Of a stretch of 64,000 nt of DNA, positions 10,850 to 21,566 are shown piece after piece (the stretch's first letter is position 1; the number at the start of each line of letters is the position of its first letter). The position numbers and the translations under genes are program-made. The stretch comes from Maylandia zebra (taxonomy: Eukaryota > Chordata > Actinopteri > Cichliformes > Cichlidae). The notes beneath the pieces were generated by a model. The model did no database searches, was not told where the DNA came from, and saw only the letters and a list, made by a program, of their open reading frames with translations. The DNA lies in NCBI RefSeq assembly GCF_041146795.1, contig NC_135187.1, forward strand, positions 24,971,056 through 25,035,055, read 5' to 3'.

Positions 10850-11570
10850 ATTGGCCTCCAGAGACCCTGTCTCAGAGTGAAACTGAAAGTTCATGCTGGA
10901 CTACTGCAAATCGTTATTATCAGGATGTTCAAAGAATTCCATGAAGAGTCATCAGTTGATTCAAAATGCTACAACAAGAACACTGACAGGGACTAAATGA
11001 TAGCATATTTCTCTAACTTCGGCTTCTATTCATTGGCTCCCTGTTAAATCCAGAATTAAATTTAAGATCCTTCTCTTCACATACTAGGTCTTGAAAAATC
11101 AGGCCACGTCTTATCTGAAAGATCTCATACTACCATATCACCTCAATAGAATAGAGAAGTTCACTCTCAGACTGCAGGCTTACTTCTGGTTCCTTGGGTA
11201 TTTAAAAGTAAAATGGGAAGTAGAGCCTTTAGCTATCAGGGCTCTTCTTCCCCTCTTCTGTGGAACCAGCTCCAAAACTCACAGACACTGCTGAAGAACT
11301 TCCCATGATGCTCTGAATTTTACTTCTTCACTCATCTACTTCACTCACCATGTGTTTATACACCTCTCTGCATTTAATCATTAGTTATTATTAATCACTG
11401 GCTCCCTTCCACATTGAGCATTTTATTTCTGGAGGGTTCGTCCTCCCCACTGTCGCCTAAGCAGTTGTTCAAATAGGTCATATGATTGTAGGGGTTTCCT
11501 CTGTATTATTGTAGGGTCTTTACCTTACTGTGCACCTGTTGTTGTTATTTAGCACTAAATGAATAAAACA
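10850..11570 (+). repeat. L2-type LINE remnant (3' end of reverse transcriptase and tail)
   Basis: Broken frames give LIQNATTRTLTGT, SIHWLPVKSRIKFKILLF and NQATSYLKDLILPYHLNR, the usual C-terminal RT wording of fish L2 elements. A tail near 'gaataaaacag' follows. The same remnant occurs at 33040-33990 in unit 2, so it was present before the duplication. Confidence 0.7.
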
Positions 11571-11572
11571 GA

Positions 11573-11574
<2 letters not shown>

Positions 11575-11613
<39 letters not shown>
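11575..11613 (+). repeat. (TG)n microsatellite
   Basis: 39 bp of uninterrupted TG repeat right after the L2 tail. A shorter, broken TG run lies at the matching place in unit 2 near 34073-34096. Confidence 0.95.
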
Positions 11614-11614
<1 letters not shown>

Positions 11615-11934
11615 ATGCATATGATCTCATTGTATATAGCTAAACACTACAGTCTCAGTCAGTACTTGAAGTTAATATTTTCTTTCTATCTTTATTTAGG
11701 ACATTAACTTAAATTAGAGGCTTTTATTATATTTAACTTTTTGGACCAGGACTTTACAAACCACTGACTGGCATCATACTGCTTCAAGTATTTTAACTAC
11801 AAAGATTCTTCTAACATATTTTCTTGTTTCATTGCTCAGGTTTGGATCAGGAACTTCATTCCACCTGATCTCTTCAGGAGGTCAAACATACTCCTCAAAT
11901 TTCTGTCCCCTTGTCCCCCTCCAAGACAGCAGTC

Positions 11935-13513
11935 ATGAATTGGAATTGGCTGGAGGACCTCATCAGTGGGGTCAACAATTACTCCACAGTGTTTGGTCGG
12001 GTCTGGCTCTCAGTGGTCTTCATCTTCCGGGTGATGGTGTTTGTGGTGGCGGCTCAGCGAGTGTGGGGTGAAGAGAGCAAAGATTTTGAATGCAACACTA
12101 AACAGCCAGGCTGCACCAACGTGTGCTACGACCACTTCTTCCCCATCTCCCACATCCGCCTGTGGGCCCTGCAGCTCATCTTCGTCACATGCCCGTCGCT
12201 GATGGTTGTTGCCCATGTCAAATATCGAGAGATGAAGGACTTAAAGTACACCACCACCCATGAGGGTAAACACGTGTATGCCCGCCCTGGGAAGAAACGT
12301 GGAGGGCTGTGGTGGACATACCTGGTAAGAATGAAGGGTGCTAATGTTTAATTCCACTGTTATTGTGTATGCCACACATGGAAGGAGATTTGCAATTATA
12401 ATGTATGAGCAACAAGCTCCACCAAACTGATGTGAAGTTGTGTGACTTTGCAAGAGTGGTCTACGATAATGCAAATTTTGGTATCTATCAATATCAAGTA
12501 TTGCAAAGACATTCAGATATTTTTCACAGTGTATGTCTGATGTATTTTTTTATTTCTAAATATATATATACTGAACTTAGAGGATAGAAACAAAGTACAG
12601 ATCATATCACCCTAGTATCGATCTGATACTGAAAGAAACTCTATTTTAAGTGGTTCTATGCTTTCAAGGCTTCCTTTAAACAGCCATATAATATATCCCT
12701 ACAGTGGAATGTGGGACTATTATGTCTGTAACATGGTGTCTTTTTTCTTGTCTTTAATTTCACTTTCATTTGCTGTTTAGAAACGTCTCTACCAAGTGTT
12801 CACTTTTGTTTTGACTGATTTTGGTAAATATCAGGAATTTTCATTATATAGTTTATAGAAGGTTGAAGAATCCTCATTTATGTTCCAATTTTTTCATAGG
12901 GTCATTTATTTATTTATTTTTTTAAACTAATTAATCGTCATAACAAGAGCTTAGACAAATGGTTGGGATAAGTTACAGCAATTAGTGAACATTTAAAATT
13001 AATTCTGTCAAACACAGTCATTAGCAATCCATGAGATTTTTCCTACTTTAACACTCATTTGTCTTCTTATAGGTGAGCCTGATCTTAAAGGCAAGCTTTG
13101 ATGCTGGTTTCCTCTACATCCTTTACCACATCTACGAAGGGTTCGACTTACCACGTTTGTTAAAGTGTTCAATGGATCCTTGCCCGAACATAGTGGACTG
13201 TTACGTATCCCGCCCCACAGAGAAGAAGATCTTCACTCTCTTCATGGTGGTGTCCTCTGCTGTCTGTATCTTGATGTGCATCTGTGAGATGTTTTACTTC
13301 ATCTGCAAGAAAGTCAAGAAACAAATCAAGAGGAAAATAGATGCAGACAGGCAGGCGTCCGCAGAGACACACGAGCTGAAGCCACTGTCAGCAGCTTTTC
13401 CAAGGCACAAGTCTAGATCATCTTTGAGAGTGGATCCAACAGTGTCTAACCACACTCTAGAAACTGTGACTAGAGGTTACTTAAAAAAGTTATGGCAACA
13501 AAGTGACACTTGA
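11935..13513 (+). CDS. Beta-type connexin, gjb3/gjb4-like, copy 1 (two exons, tail replaced by transposon)
   Basis: A gap-junction subunit of 276 aa from join(11935-12324, 13073-13513). Exon 1 ends at residue 130 (WWTYL|GTAAGA) and exon 2 begins after TTCTTATAG, phase 0. It has four membrane segments: about 20-40, 76-96, 129-150 and 184-207. Extracellular loop 1 has C53, C60 and C64 (CX6CX3C); loop 2 has C162, C167 and C173 (CX4CX5C), the six conserved cysteines of connexins. Arg75 is present. The [12 protein letters not shown] stretch and the second half (DAGFLYI, SRPTEKK) resemble GJB4/GJB3. Six subunits form a hemichannel that docks with a neighbouring cell. Residues 258-276 and the stop are encoded by the terminal repeat of the CACTA element that interrupts the gene at 13453; the original last 15 residues remain at 21519-21566. 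If the intron is retained, the product ends eight residues later at VRMKGANV. Confidence 0.92.
13453..13482 (+). repeat. Left terminal inverted repeat of the CACTA element
   Basis: About 30 bp matching the right end with a few mismatches. In the host orientation these bases encode the new connexin C-terminus beginning T-L-E-T-V-T. Confidence 0.85.
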
Positions 13514-14757
13514 AATAATTAAGTAGATTTTAATTTCAAAAGATTTATGTAAAATGTAGAGAAAATGTTAATTAAATTCAAATAGAAAACAAAAGTAGAT
13601 ATTAATAGAATTAAACTGTAAATATGTGTTGGATTTAGGGTCAAAATCTCAAACTGAAGGTTGAAATTGCCCAACTTTACCAAAAAAAATAATTGATATG
13701 AAATAAGTCTCTGAGAAAAATTACTTTGAATTTACTAACTATCTGGCAAAGGTTTAGTAAAAACTTCCTAAAATATCCATTACAAAGAAATGAAATCTTC
13801 TTGTTTTTTCAGTAAAACTCAAATTGGATTCAATAATTATCCAAATAAACCTTAAAAATAATGACTGAATAATAAGAGAAAATGAAATGAATTTTACTTA
13901 TTTTCTGAGTAAAATGAATCGATTTCACAAAGAAAACATCAAAACAGTAATTTGTTTTATTGTGGAAAATAAAACACAGTAATTTATAATATAACATTTT
14001 TCTGCTCGTATACACTGAATTCTCATCAACAATCTCCTGATCTCCTAAATACATTCCTCTGCTGTAAATTTGTTTTAGTGTCATAAACAGTTTATCACAC
14101 AGCTTTGTGTACAGAGCAACAGCAACATAAACTGCATGAATGTAAACCAGTTTTGTAAAAAAGAAATTAATCTTTAGACTGTAATATCAACATGAACCTG
14201 AAATTTGAATATCCTTTACCGTTTCCTTTATCTCTGTTACTTATTTATGATTGACTAACAAAAACTTTAGTTAGTCAATCTTTTGTTAAATTGAATCACT
14301 CAATATAACTGTAGAACAAAGGTTTTTCACTCATGTACATGGAATATCAATAATGTAAATCAACCTTTTATCCCAATTTGGATGTTTAACCTGAGAAAAT
14401 CTAAGACACATGTAAGAGGAAGTAACATTTCTACAGCTACAGGACTGCACTTCTGTTAAATTTTAAAGTTGTTTTAAACTAATATTTTATTGTAACATAC
14501 ACTATAAACAAAGAAAAGCTTCACTAGTGATTCCTCCAATTTGCTGCCTTTCAAACAGAATATTCCTAAGAAACTTGTAGGTAATAAAAAACAAACATTA
14601 AAATGAAGACCACAAATACAGCCTGACACATTGCAGGTCATTTGGGTAAGATATGAATAAGATGAAATTAACTTGAAAACTGAAAAGATAGCTGCATCTA
14701 ACAAAGACAAAGGTTTTCAGTGAGCTTACTTCCCTTTCATTCTTTCAGAGTCCTCGT

Positions 14758-17208
14758 TTAAGCCAATAACTTGTTCTTGAGGCTGTTCACTTTTGGTGAG
14801 AGCTTAGCACAATCCAGTTCAAGGAAAAGTTTCTGGAATACTTCCAAGGTGTATTTTAGCTCTTTGGGATAGGCAAGATCGACTGCATATGTCAATCCAA
14901 CCAGCATTGCGCATGCTCTTGGAAAATTGCCCAGAGCAGGCATAACTCTCACACCCTCCAGCACAATGCCAATGTCATCCTCCTCAGATCCAACAGCCTT
15001 GATTTTGTAGATTTTCATCCTCTGTTCAGAAAGATCTTGTGACACACCATCCTCATCAGCATCCTGAAACAACAAACACATGGGTTTCTGACTGTAGTTG
15101 CACACATGAAATATTTCCTGGACACATCCTGTAGCTGAATGACAAATAAAACATGATAATGCCTCAAATTATTTGAAACTTGACAAACACATATGAATAA
15201 CAAAAACAGAATAATGTTTCTACTTCAACACTTACACTGTACTCTTTGATCAGTTGATCAATGGACTCCCCAAGGTACACCATCAAGCACCGAATAACCA
15301 GATTTCTGGTTATGTTATTGCTAGGATTGCTTGGTGACTGAAAATGAGCAAGAATTCCAAAAATTACCATCAGATAAGTGACCATTTATTAAGACAAAAC
15401 TGTGAGAATTGGCAGTATTAAAAAAAAAAGTTAAATATCAAATTATCATCACATGGAGCATTATGTGCGATAATTAGCTGATGTTAATGCACATGCCTGG
15501 GTGCTGACAGTCAACACAAAGGTATTGTCAACATGCTTGTAAGCTTCAATCTTTAAATGTGTCGTTTTAGTAAATTACATTAATTTAGTCATTTAGTTTT
15601 TTATCTAATTTAGTTTATGTTTGTCAGAAAGGGTTTTTCCTTCTTGGGACAAAACAAAAACCCAGCAATACCTGTACTTGTGTTTTTTTGTTTGTTTTTT
15701 GTTTGTTTTTTTACTAAGAATAGACATGTATTTAAAATACAATTAAAACATGAAACCCATAATTGTGTTGTTAATTATATCAGTGACGTCCTGGCGTCCT
15801 CTTGCACTGACAAAAACATGCAAACAAATTAGTGGAGCTGTGCACCATGCAAATGAAATTTGACAAAAAAATTCTTTAAATAAAATTCCAAGCTGAAATG
15901 TCTGTGGAAAATACCTTGGCTATGATAGCCTGCAACTTCAATCCCATGGCTCCCCCCTTGGAATGGAAAAGGGCCAACAGTTTGGGAGTGTACTCATCCA
16001 GCATGGACATGAATTTGGGTTCAAGGTGTACCAGGGTGATCCTGTAGAACTCATCCTGCAGCTGAACGACAAAAAAAACCATGATGCAGCCTCAAATTAT
16101 TTGAAGTTTGAAAGATTACATTAAAAAAAACCAAAAGCCTACCCAAAATGAATTTGGAACTCACATGAGATGCCTCAAACAATGCTGGCCATCTGGCTTT
16201 GATGTCTTCAATGCTGGGGGACAGGTTGACAATTTCATGTCGTCTATGTGCAAATGTTTTAGCCATTTTTTCTTTTATCACTTTGTTGTTGTCTCTTTTC
16301 TTGACTTCAGTAAGCAACTGAATTCTCTCTTCTTCTTGACTGTCCTCATCTTCACCTGCTGGATATGGCGGAAGGTAATTTACCTCTGCTTTCCGAGGCT
16401 TTTTCACTTTATTTGCAGACTTCTGGTCACCTGGACTCTTGTGTTTCATGGCATTGCATGTCAACTCAGGAACACCAAACCCTCTAAGTTTTGTACGATA
16501 ATTGGCCATCTTGTATTTGATGCTTTGTTGCCAACCATAATAACCTGAGAAAGAGCCAGGTTCCTTGAGACAAGGGTATTTTGTCACAAGTGCCTCAGCA
16601 ACATAACTAACCTGTGCACTTGAAGGATAGGCCGTAAATGTAAATATAGTTTCAGCCAACTTCTCAAGAATATCAGTCTTTACTTTGGAGGTGGGCAGAA
16701 GATTTCCATTCTTTTTATACTCCTCAGTGGCTCTTTCCAGGTACATCTCAGTTTCATATGCAAACTGTGGAATGGGAAACTGTTTTGGCCAGGGCTCACA
16801 ACGTTCTGTGGTCTTCTGCCTTTTGAGAATAATGGTGTCCTGAGAAGAAGTAGTTGCAGCAGAGTCTGCATTGGATACAACTGACTCAGCATATGAGGAG
16901 TCATAGTCAGACAGTTGGCCAGAGGGGCCGCCAAAACTGTCAGCAACCGGAGTCAAGCTTATCATGACCGGGGTGATGCCAACAACCTTCACAGTGTCTT
17001 TGTCTTTTATCTGGTCAGCTCTGTGAAGAGTGAAGTAGTCCTGGAATTCTGGGTCAAAATACTGAAGACTGAAGTCATTTGAAATCCCAAAAGTATCCTT
17101 CACAACACTCTGCAGCTCCTCCAATGTTGGTGGGATCCCTGATGGAAGAACCAACTTCTCGATTTGGTCATCAATAATTACACGAAGCTTTGCCTCCATC
17201 TTGTTCAA
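14758..17208 (-). CDS. CACTA accessory protein with N-terminal PB1-like domain (SAMD3-like in fish annotations)
   Basis: Four exons in one frame: 17208-16165, 16055-15915, 15337-15236 and 15063-14758, together about 530 aa. Splice sites are canonical: donors GTGAGT, GTATTT and GTAAGT; acceptors CTGCAG, TTTCAG and TTTCAG; all introns are phase 0. Residues about 4-80 (AKLRVIIDDQIEKLVLPSGI ... TVKVVG) resemble a PB1-like ubiquitin fold. A Ser/Thr-rich linker follows, then a region rich in Trp and basic residues (FSGYYGWQQSIKYKMANYRT) and a C-terminal alpha-helical part. Similar proteins are widely labelled 'sterile alpha motif domain-containing protein 3-like' in fish, although I see no SAM domain here. 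Its location inside the CACTA repeats, next to and codirectional with the transposase, makes it the element's second gene, perhaps a DNA-binding or assembly factor comparable in role to plant TNPA. No inactivating change is visible. Start could be Met1 or Met4. Confidence 0.75.
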
Positions 17209-17413
17209 CCTAGAATAAAATGTAAATGGGCAGAGTTAAATTTCCCTTCAATTAAATAAAATTAGTTATTACTTTTCATTTATACAATAGTTGAGATATA
17301 AAACTATAAAACAAAAAGCACACTTCAACACACCAAATGTTGCAAATAACAAATACTTGGGAGATGTACATGTTATCAAGTTTTTGTTGTTGTCGTTTTG
17401 TTTTTTTTACCTA

Positions 17414-20059
17414 TTATTCACAGCAGATGTAACGTTTCAGGGTTACCAAGCGTTTTCTTCCCACATTGTAAGAAGCCAAGGGCCACATGTCACCAAGTTT
17501 CTGCTGCTCCAAAAGACTGATCTTGCCAGTGTCCTCCAGTTGAAAAGATCTCAGATGCTCTACATACCATGCAGCAAGTAACTTCACAATGAAATATACA
17601 CAATTGTCCAAAACGACTATCTGTATTATCTCAGCAAAGTCTGGTAGTCCACATGTTGAACCATTAGACAGGATCATCCCAGCAGTGTATCTTGTTCCAC
17701 TGTAGGTGACAGTGGTGGCAAGCTGCACACAAGTCAGAGATGGTGATCTTGCTCTTAAATCTGCCTGTATGTCTGGATGCAGCACATCTACAGGCATTCT
17801 GGATATTTTTGTGACAAGCAGGGCAGGTTTCACCTCTTTTGATTGCATGTGGTATGCCATCATCATTTGATGCCTTGTAGAAAGGGTCAGCAACACATTT
17901 TTGAAATTGTTAGTGTGTCTCACAACTTGCTTGAAAAATCTGTGTTTCGCCTCAAAGCGCATTGTCCATACTCCAACCAATGGCCCATATTTTTCTATTA
18001 CAGCAGGGTAGTGCTCCAAAAAATGATGTTTTGGTGTGAGCCTTTGATCAGGAAAAACTTCCAAATATCTGACACGATGTTCAGATGTTTTAAATTCAAG
18101 GTAGGCAATACTTTGTGTTGTGTGAACAGGGGCAACCACTAACTCAACAATGTCCTTCAAAGTCAGAAGAAGTTGCCAAACAGGATCATCTTCAGGTACA
18201 CGTAAACCAACAAGGAGAGGCAACAAACGTATTAGGGCCCAGTTTTCATGAGCATTTCCTCCTACAGTTTTGCGACCAGCAAAATTTGAAGGGATTGCTT
18301 GTGGACTGTTCAATTTGTCTGAGCCCTTATATGGAAAACATGTGATTATATTATTCAGTTCAGTCAAACTGAAGTAGTGCTTCTTCAAAAAAACTTGAAA
18401 ACACAATGCTAACTCTCTTGGCACTATTCCCTCAAAAAGGTCATGAAGGACATCTGGTGGGTATCCAGACACAAAGTGAAAATTATTAAGTTGATCAGTT
18501 AATGGACATGACCGCTTTAAGCCAAAATGAGGCACTAAATTTGGATTTTCTTTGACAGCTTGTACGTGTAAATCATAGTCATCCTTTTTTCGAAGTGGGA
18601 AGACCCCAGACCGTACTTCATATGTCTGGTACTCTGAAGAATGTCCAAGGCAAAATCTACAAACATATGGCCCGTTAAAACTTTCAACAAGTCCACTAAT
18701 TGCATGAGCACCAAGGTTATCAGCTACAACACAGTGTAGGGCGCCTTTAATATTTCTCCCTAAACATGAAATAAAAACCCCCTCCTGTTCAAGAGTGACA
18801 AGATCTTTCAAAAGTGGATCCAATACCAATCCAATCCAATATTCAAACTGTTTCACATCAACAGATTTGCAAAGTAAAGCTAGTTGTATTGATGTTAAGG
18901 CAGACTGTAATCTCAATGGCAAATTGGCCAAAACCTAATAAACTGCAGTTATTTTATGTTTTTTTCGAGAGGTTCCTAATGGGTTACACACCTCAAATTC
19001 ATCAACATAAATTATTATAGAGAGTCTTGTTTCTTCTACAGCATAAAAGTCATTGTCCTTAAAACACGTACCATCAAAAATGGACTCAAAATGCCCAGTG
19101 CTACTTGAGCACCTCGAAAAGGCTTCCACTGCAATATCTTTGTTCTTCAGTACTTCTTGCAAAGTCTTTAGAACTGGTACATATTGAAAGCTCTTTTTTT
19201 GTTCAGCATCAAGAATATATTCAATAGGATCCACAAACTGGAAATGCTCCTTAAAATACTTATTTCTCTTAAAAGCTGAACCAAGTGGCCCGCCTGCTCC
19301 AAGAGCTCTGCTAATGGGATGAGAGCTGCACAACTGTTCAGCCAAGTCCTTTATGATAGTGTGGTCAACTGTGCATTTGTTAGATTTCAGTGCTGAATCA
19401 ATTATATTTTTAACCGCCTCCACAGATGCTGAAGAAGAAATATAGAAGAGATCTTCAACCAAAGCATTAATGCACCTCACTGAAACATTGTAAGTGCTTT
19501 CTAACTTGAGTAGAAGTAAGCCAAGTCCTTGAAGAACAGTACAAGATGCACTTTCTGGATCAACATCACTAGAGCATTCATCACTGTTGAGTTCAGGGAC
19601 ATCAGAATGGTCAGTGTTCTGACTAGGATGACTTTCCAAGACTTCTTTCTTAAAATCAGTTAAGGAACAACATGTATGTCTCCTGCCTTTGTGCTTTAGA
19701 AATGTATTGTATATGTTTGTGCGAAAGTCACATCCATTAAAAACGCAAAATACAGTTTCGTGTCTCTTCAAGTGATTTCCTATATGCTGAAAATAGTCCT
19801 TCTGAGTAGAGCAAAAAGCAGTGCAAGCCAAACACTTAAATGCAGTGATCACTCCAGGCCTTGGACTCTCTTCAGTGGTATGGTATCTGGACAAATGTGT
19901 GCGAAGGGCTCCTTGTGTTTTAAATGTGCAAGGACAACTGCCATACAGACATGGCTGGTGCTGTCCACGACCAAATGTTGCGTGTTGCAATCTGTAATGA
20001 CGTAGAAGATTCCCCTTTGTAGTAGAAAAAGATTTGCATATCTTACACTGCCATCCCAT
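17414..20059 (-). pseudogene. CACTA-type transposase with C2H2 zinc fingers, one in-frame amber codon
   Basis: One frame runs 881 codons from ATG 20059 and is broken only by a TAG at 18937-18935 (codon 375). The first part holds about four C2H2 fingers: the first uses C5, C8, H21 and H26, with others in the CPCTF, FKCLAC and VFCVFNGC stretches. It also has an acidic linker with many Asp/Glu. The part after the stop has ADNLGAH, a C-rich RFCLGH segment, YPPDVLHDLFEGIVPRELAL and later RLTPKHHFLEHYPAVI, wording shared with EnSpm/CACTA transposases. The codon at the stop sits in a conserved-looking context (AVY*VLANLP) where a Trp would fit, so a single point change is the simplest explanation. 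An acceptor (CACTTTAG) just upstream of the ATG implies a 5' noncoding exon. As it stands the full transposase is not made without readthrough. Confidence 0.75.
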
Positions 20060-20379
20060 TTGCCAGGTCCTAAAGTGATGGAAAAATATATATCTAAGAA
20101 TCTAAATAGTTTTTCATGACAAATGTAAGAGCATGGGTATCTATACACATTTGATGTTGAGATTATAGAGAAGAAGAAAAAAATCCTACAAATAATAAGC
20201 AATTATTTTCTACTTATTGTTTTTACAAAAACAAATAAGTTAGATTAAGTGGGGTCAACTTGGTAATTTCATGCCGCTTCAATTTCAAAACCATTAGTTT
20301 AATTTAATATAACATGTTATCACAACTTACTTTATAATGCACAGTCTACATGCTGATCAGGTGAATTTAAGTTGAGGGA

Positions 20380-20535
20380 TCTTCCATTACCTGAAAGGAA
20401 AGCAACATTATCATTAATCTCAGCCAAACCGATTTACTCACGAACAAATAAAACACTGAAAAAAACCAAACAATGACATTTTTAGGTTGTCTAAGTGACT
20501 TATACATTACGTTTAAACTGAGTAGCGAAACCCCG
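20380..20535 (-). repeat. Segment shared with the hAT element of unit 2
   Basis: On the minus strand this stretch (GCTACTCAGTTTAAACGTAA, TATAAGTCACTTAGACAACC, TCAGTGTTTTATTTGTTC) aligns base by base with 29753-29900 on the plus strand, inside the hAT element. The homology spans about 150 bp with scattered substitutions. In the CACTA element it forms part of the 5' noncoding region of the transposase gene. Confidence 0.75.
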
Positions 20536-21240
20536 CGGTGATCTGAAAATGATGTGCCGGGAGTTGTGCCGTTCTCAGCGGCTTCAGTGACCCTCGAGCT
20601 CCCGGCTTGCTCGAGCTGGTGGGTAGCAGATGCTCCGAAAACGTCGAAGCACTTTTGCAAACATGCGATATCTTGATAAACCGAGCAGATATTTGATGTT
20701 TACACAGCTACTTTCTCGCCTGAAAATATGTTAAAAGTTTATTTTGTGACCCAGAAAGATTACTAAGAGTAATTTTAAAACTTAGTAGCGGCCGCCATTA
20801 TTGGAAACTGGAGTTCGAAAAACTGACTGTGGCTGACAAAATCACTCACAACTGACCGCAAAACCTTTTCATGAACTTTTAAACGTGGATGAAAGACGTT
20901 AAAACTCATCGGAATATACCGTTGATATTTTTTAATACGGTAAAACATGTGGTTAGTTAAAGCTGTTCAGTAACACAGTCATGAAGGCTTGGAAAGTGAC
21001 CTTGTGCTAGCAGTCCACTAACTGCCATTTATGTAAAAATACGATACTATCATTACAGTGATGATTATTAATAAAATTTCGTATCATACTGTTTAAAACC
21101 TTTACTCAAAACCGATATACGTTATTGTTTAAACCATGTCTTATATTTGAACAAATTAAGAAGTCTTACCTCTGACAAAATGGAGATGTCCACTCATGAA
21201 GCGCGTGTGTCCTGCACGTGGCACAAAGGATTATGGGCGG
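20536..21240 (-). promoter_or_regulatory. Probable promoter and 5' noncoding exon of the CACTA genes
   Basis: On the minus strand, near 21240, CACTTCCGCCCATAAT contains an ETS-type site. CACGTG (an E-box) lies about 25 bp further in. A GTCAGAG|GTAAGA splice donor follows at 21169. A second CpG-rich stretch covers 20515-20830. This looks like a TATA-less promoter with a noncoding exon spliced to the acceptor at 20070. Exact starts are unknown. Confidence 0.5.
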
Positions 21241-21488
21241 AAGTGTACAATGATTAAAATGAAAATGCTTTCATCAGTTAAATCTATTAGATTTCTTAAA
21301 TTTTTTTAGTACTCAAACATTTTTTTTAAATCTACTCAACAAACCATTGCTGAATTTACCCCAAACAAAACTGTGTAAATTTAAATAACTGAACATCTCA
21401 AAATTGTTGAATTTTGCTTAGATTTGATTAAAACTACTCATACACGTTTTTACTGAGTAATAATTACTATTACTCTCCTATTAGATTC

Positions 21489-21518
21489 TAATTAACCCCA
21501 ATCACAGTTTTTACAGTG
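21489..21518 (-). repeat. Right terminal inverted repeat of the CACTA element
   Basis: Reads inward as CACTGTAAAAACTGTGATTG, pairing with the left end. It is followed by the CA target duplicate and then the original connexin codons. Confidence 0.85.
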
Positions 21519-21566
21519 CAGAACCTGAATAACATCAAGACAGAGGAGACACCAACTATGAAATAA
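21519..21566 (+). pseudogene. Orphaned C-terminal codons of beta connexin copy 1
   Basis: Directly after the CACTA element, the target duplicate CA and the next bases restore the old connexin frame and encode [14 protein letters not shown] then TAA. This equals the tail of copy 2 ([14 protein letters not shown]) apart from the last two residues. The codons are now cut off from the gene by 8 kb. The 3' flank of the connexin continues after them. Confidence 0.9.

Larger units (their letters stand above)
9473..11839 (+). other. 5' UTR intron of beta connexin copy 1
   Basis: Noncoding sequence between the proposed donor at 9473 and the acceptor at 11839. It contains an L2 remnant (about 10850-11570) and a TG microsatellite. 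Homology with unit 2 continues throughout, except near 10345-10370, where unit 2 carries about 700 extra bases (31970-32680). Confidence 0.5.
13453..21518 (-). mobile_element. CACTA/EnSpm DNA transposon inserted in a connexin exon
   Basis: The 8,066-bp element has imperfect terminal inverted repeats. The left end starts CACTCTAGAAACTGTGACTA; the right end read inward starts CACTGTAAAAACTGTGATTG. The CACT tips and the 2-bp target duplication CA (13451-13452 and 21519-21520) point to the CACTA superfamily. The empty site is visible in connexin copy 2 (35760s), where 'gtctaac' runs straight into 'cagaacctg'. Two genes on the minus strand fill the interior: a zinc-finger transposase (17414-20059) and a spliced accessory gene (14758-17208). 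Subterminal regions are AT-rich and contain several ACTCA/TGAGT motifs that could be transposase-binding repeats. An AATAAA at about 14488 on the minus strand could end the transcripts. Confidence 0.9.

Noticed and set aside
20367-20660. 97-codon minus-strand frame in the CACTA 5' region
   Set aside because: It overlaps the segment shared with the hAT element and a CpG-rich leader; it more likely covers a noncoding exon and intron than a protein.
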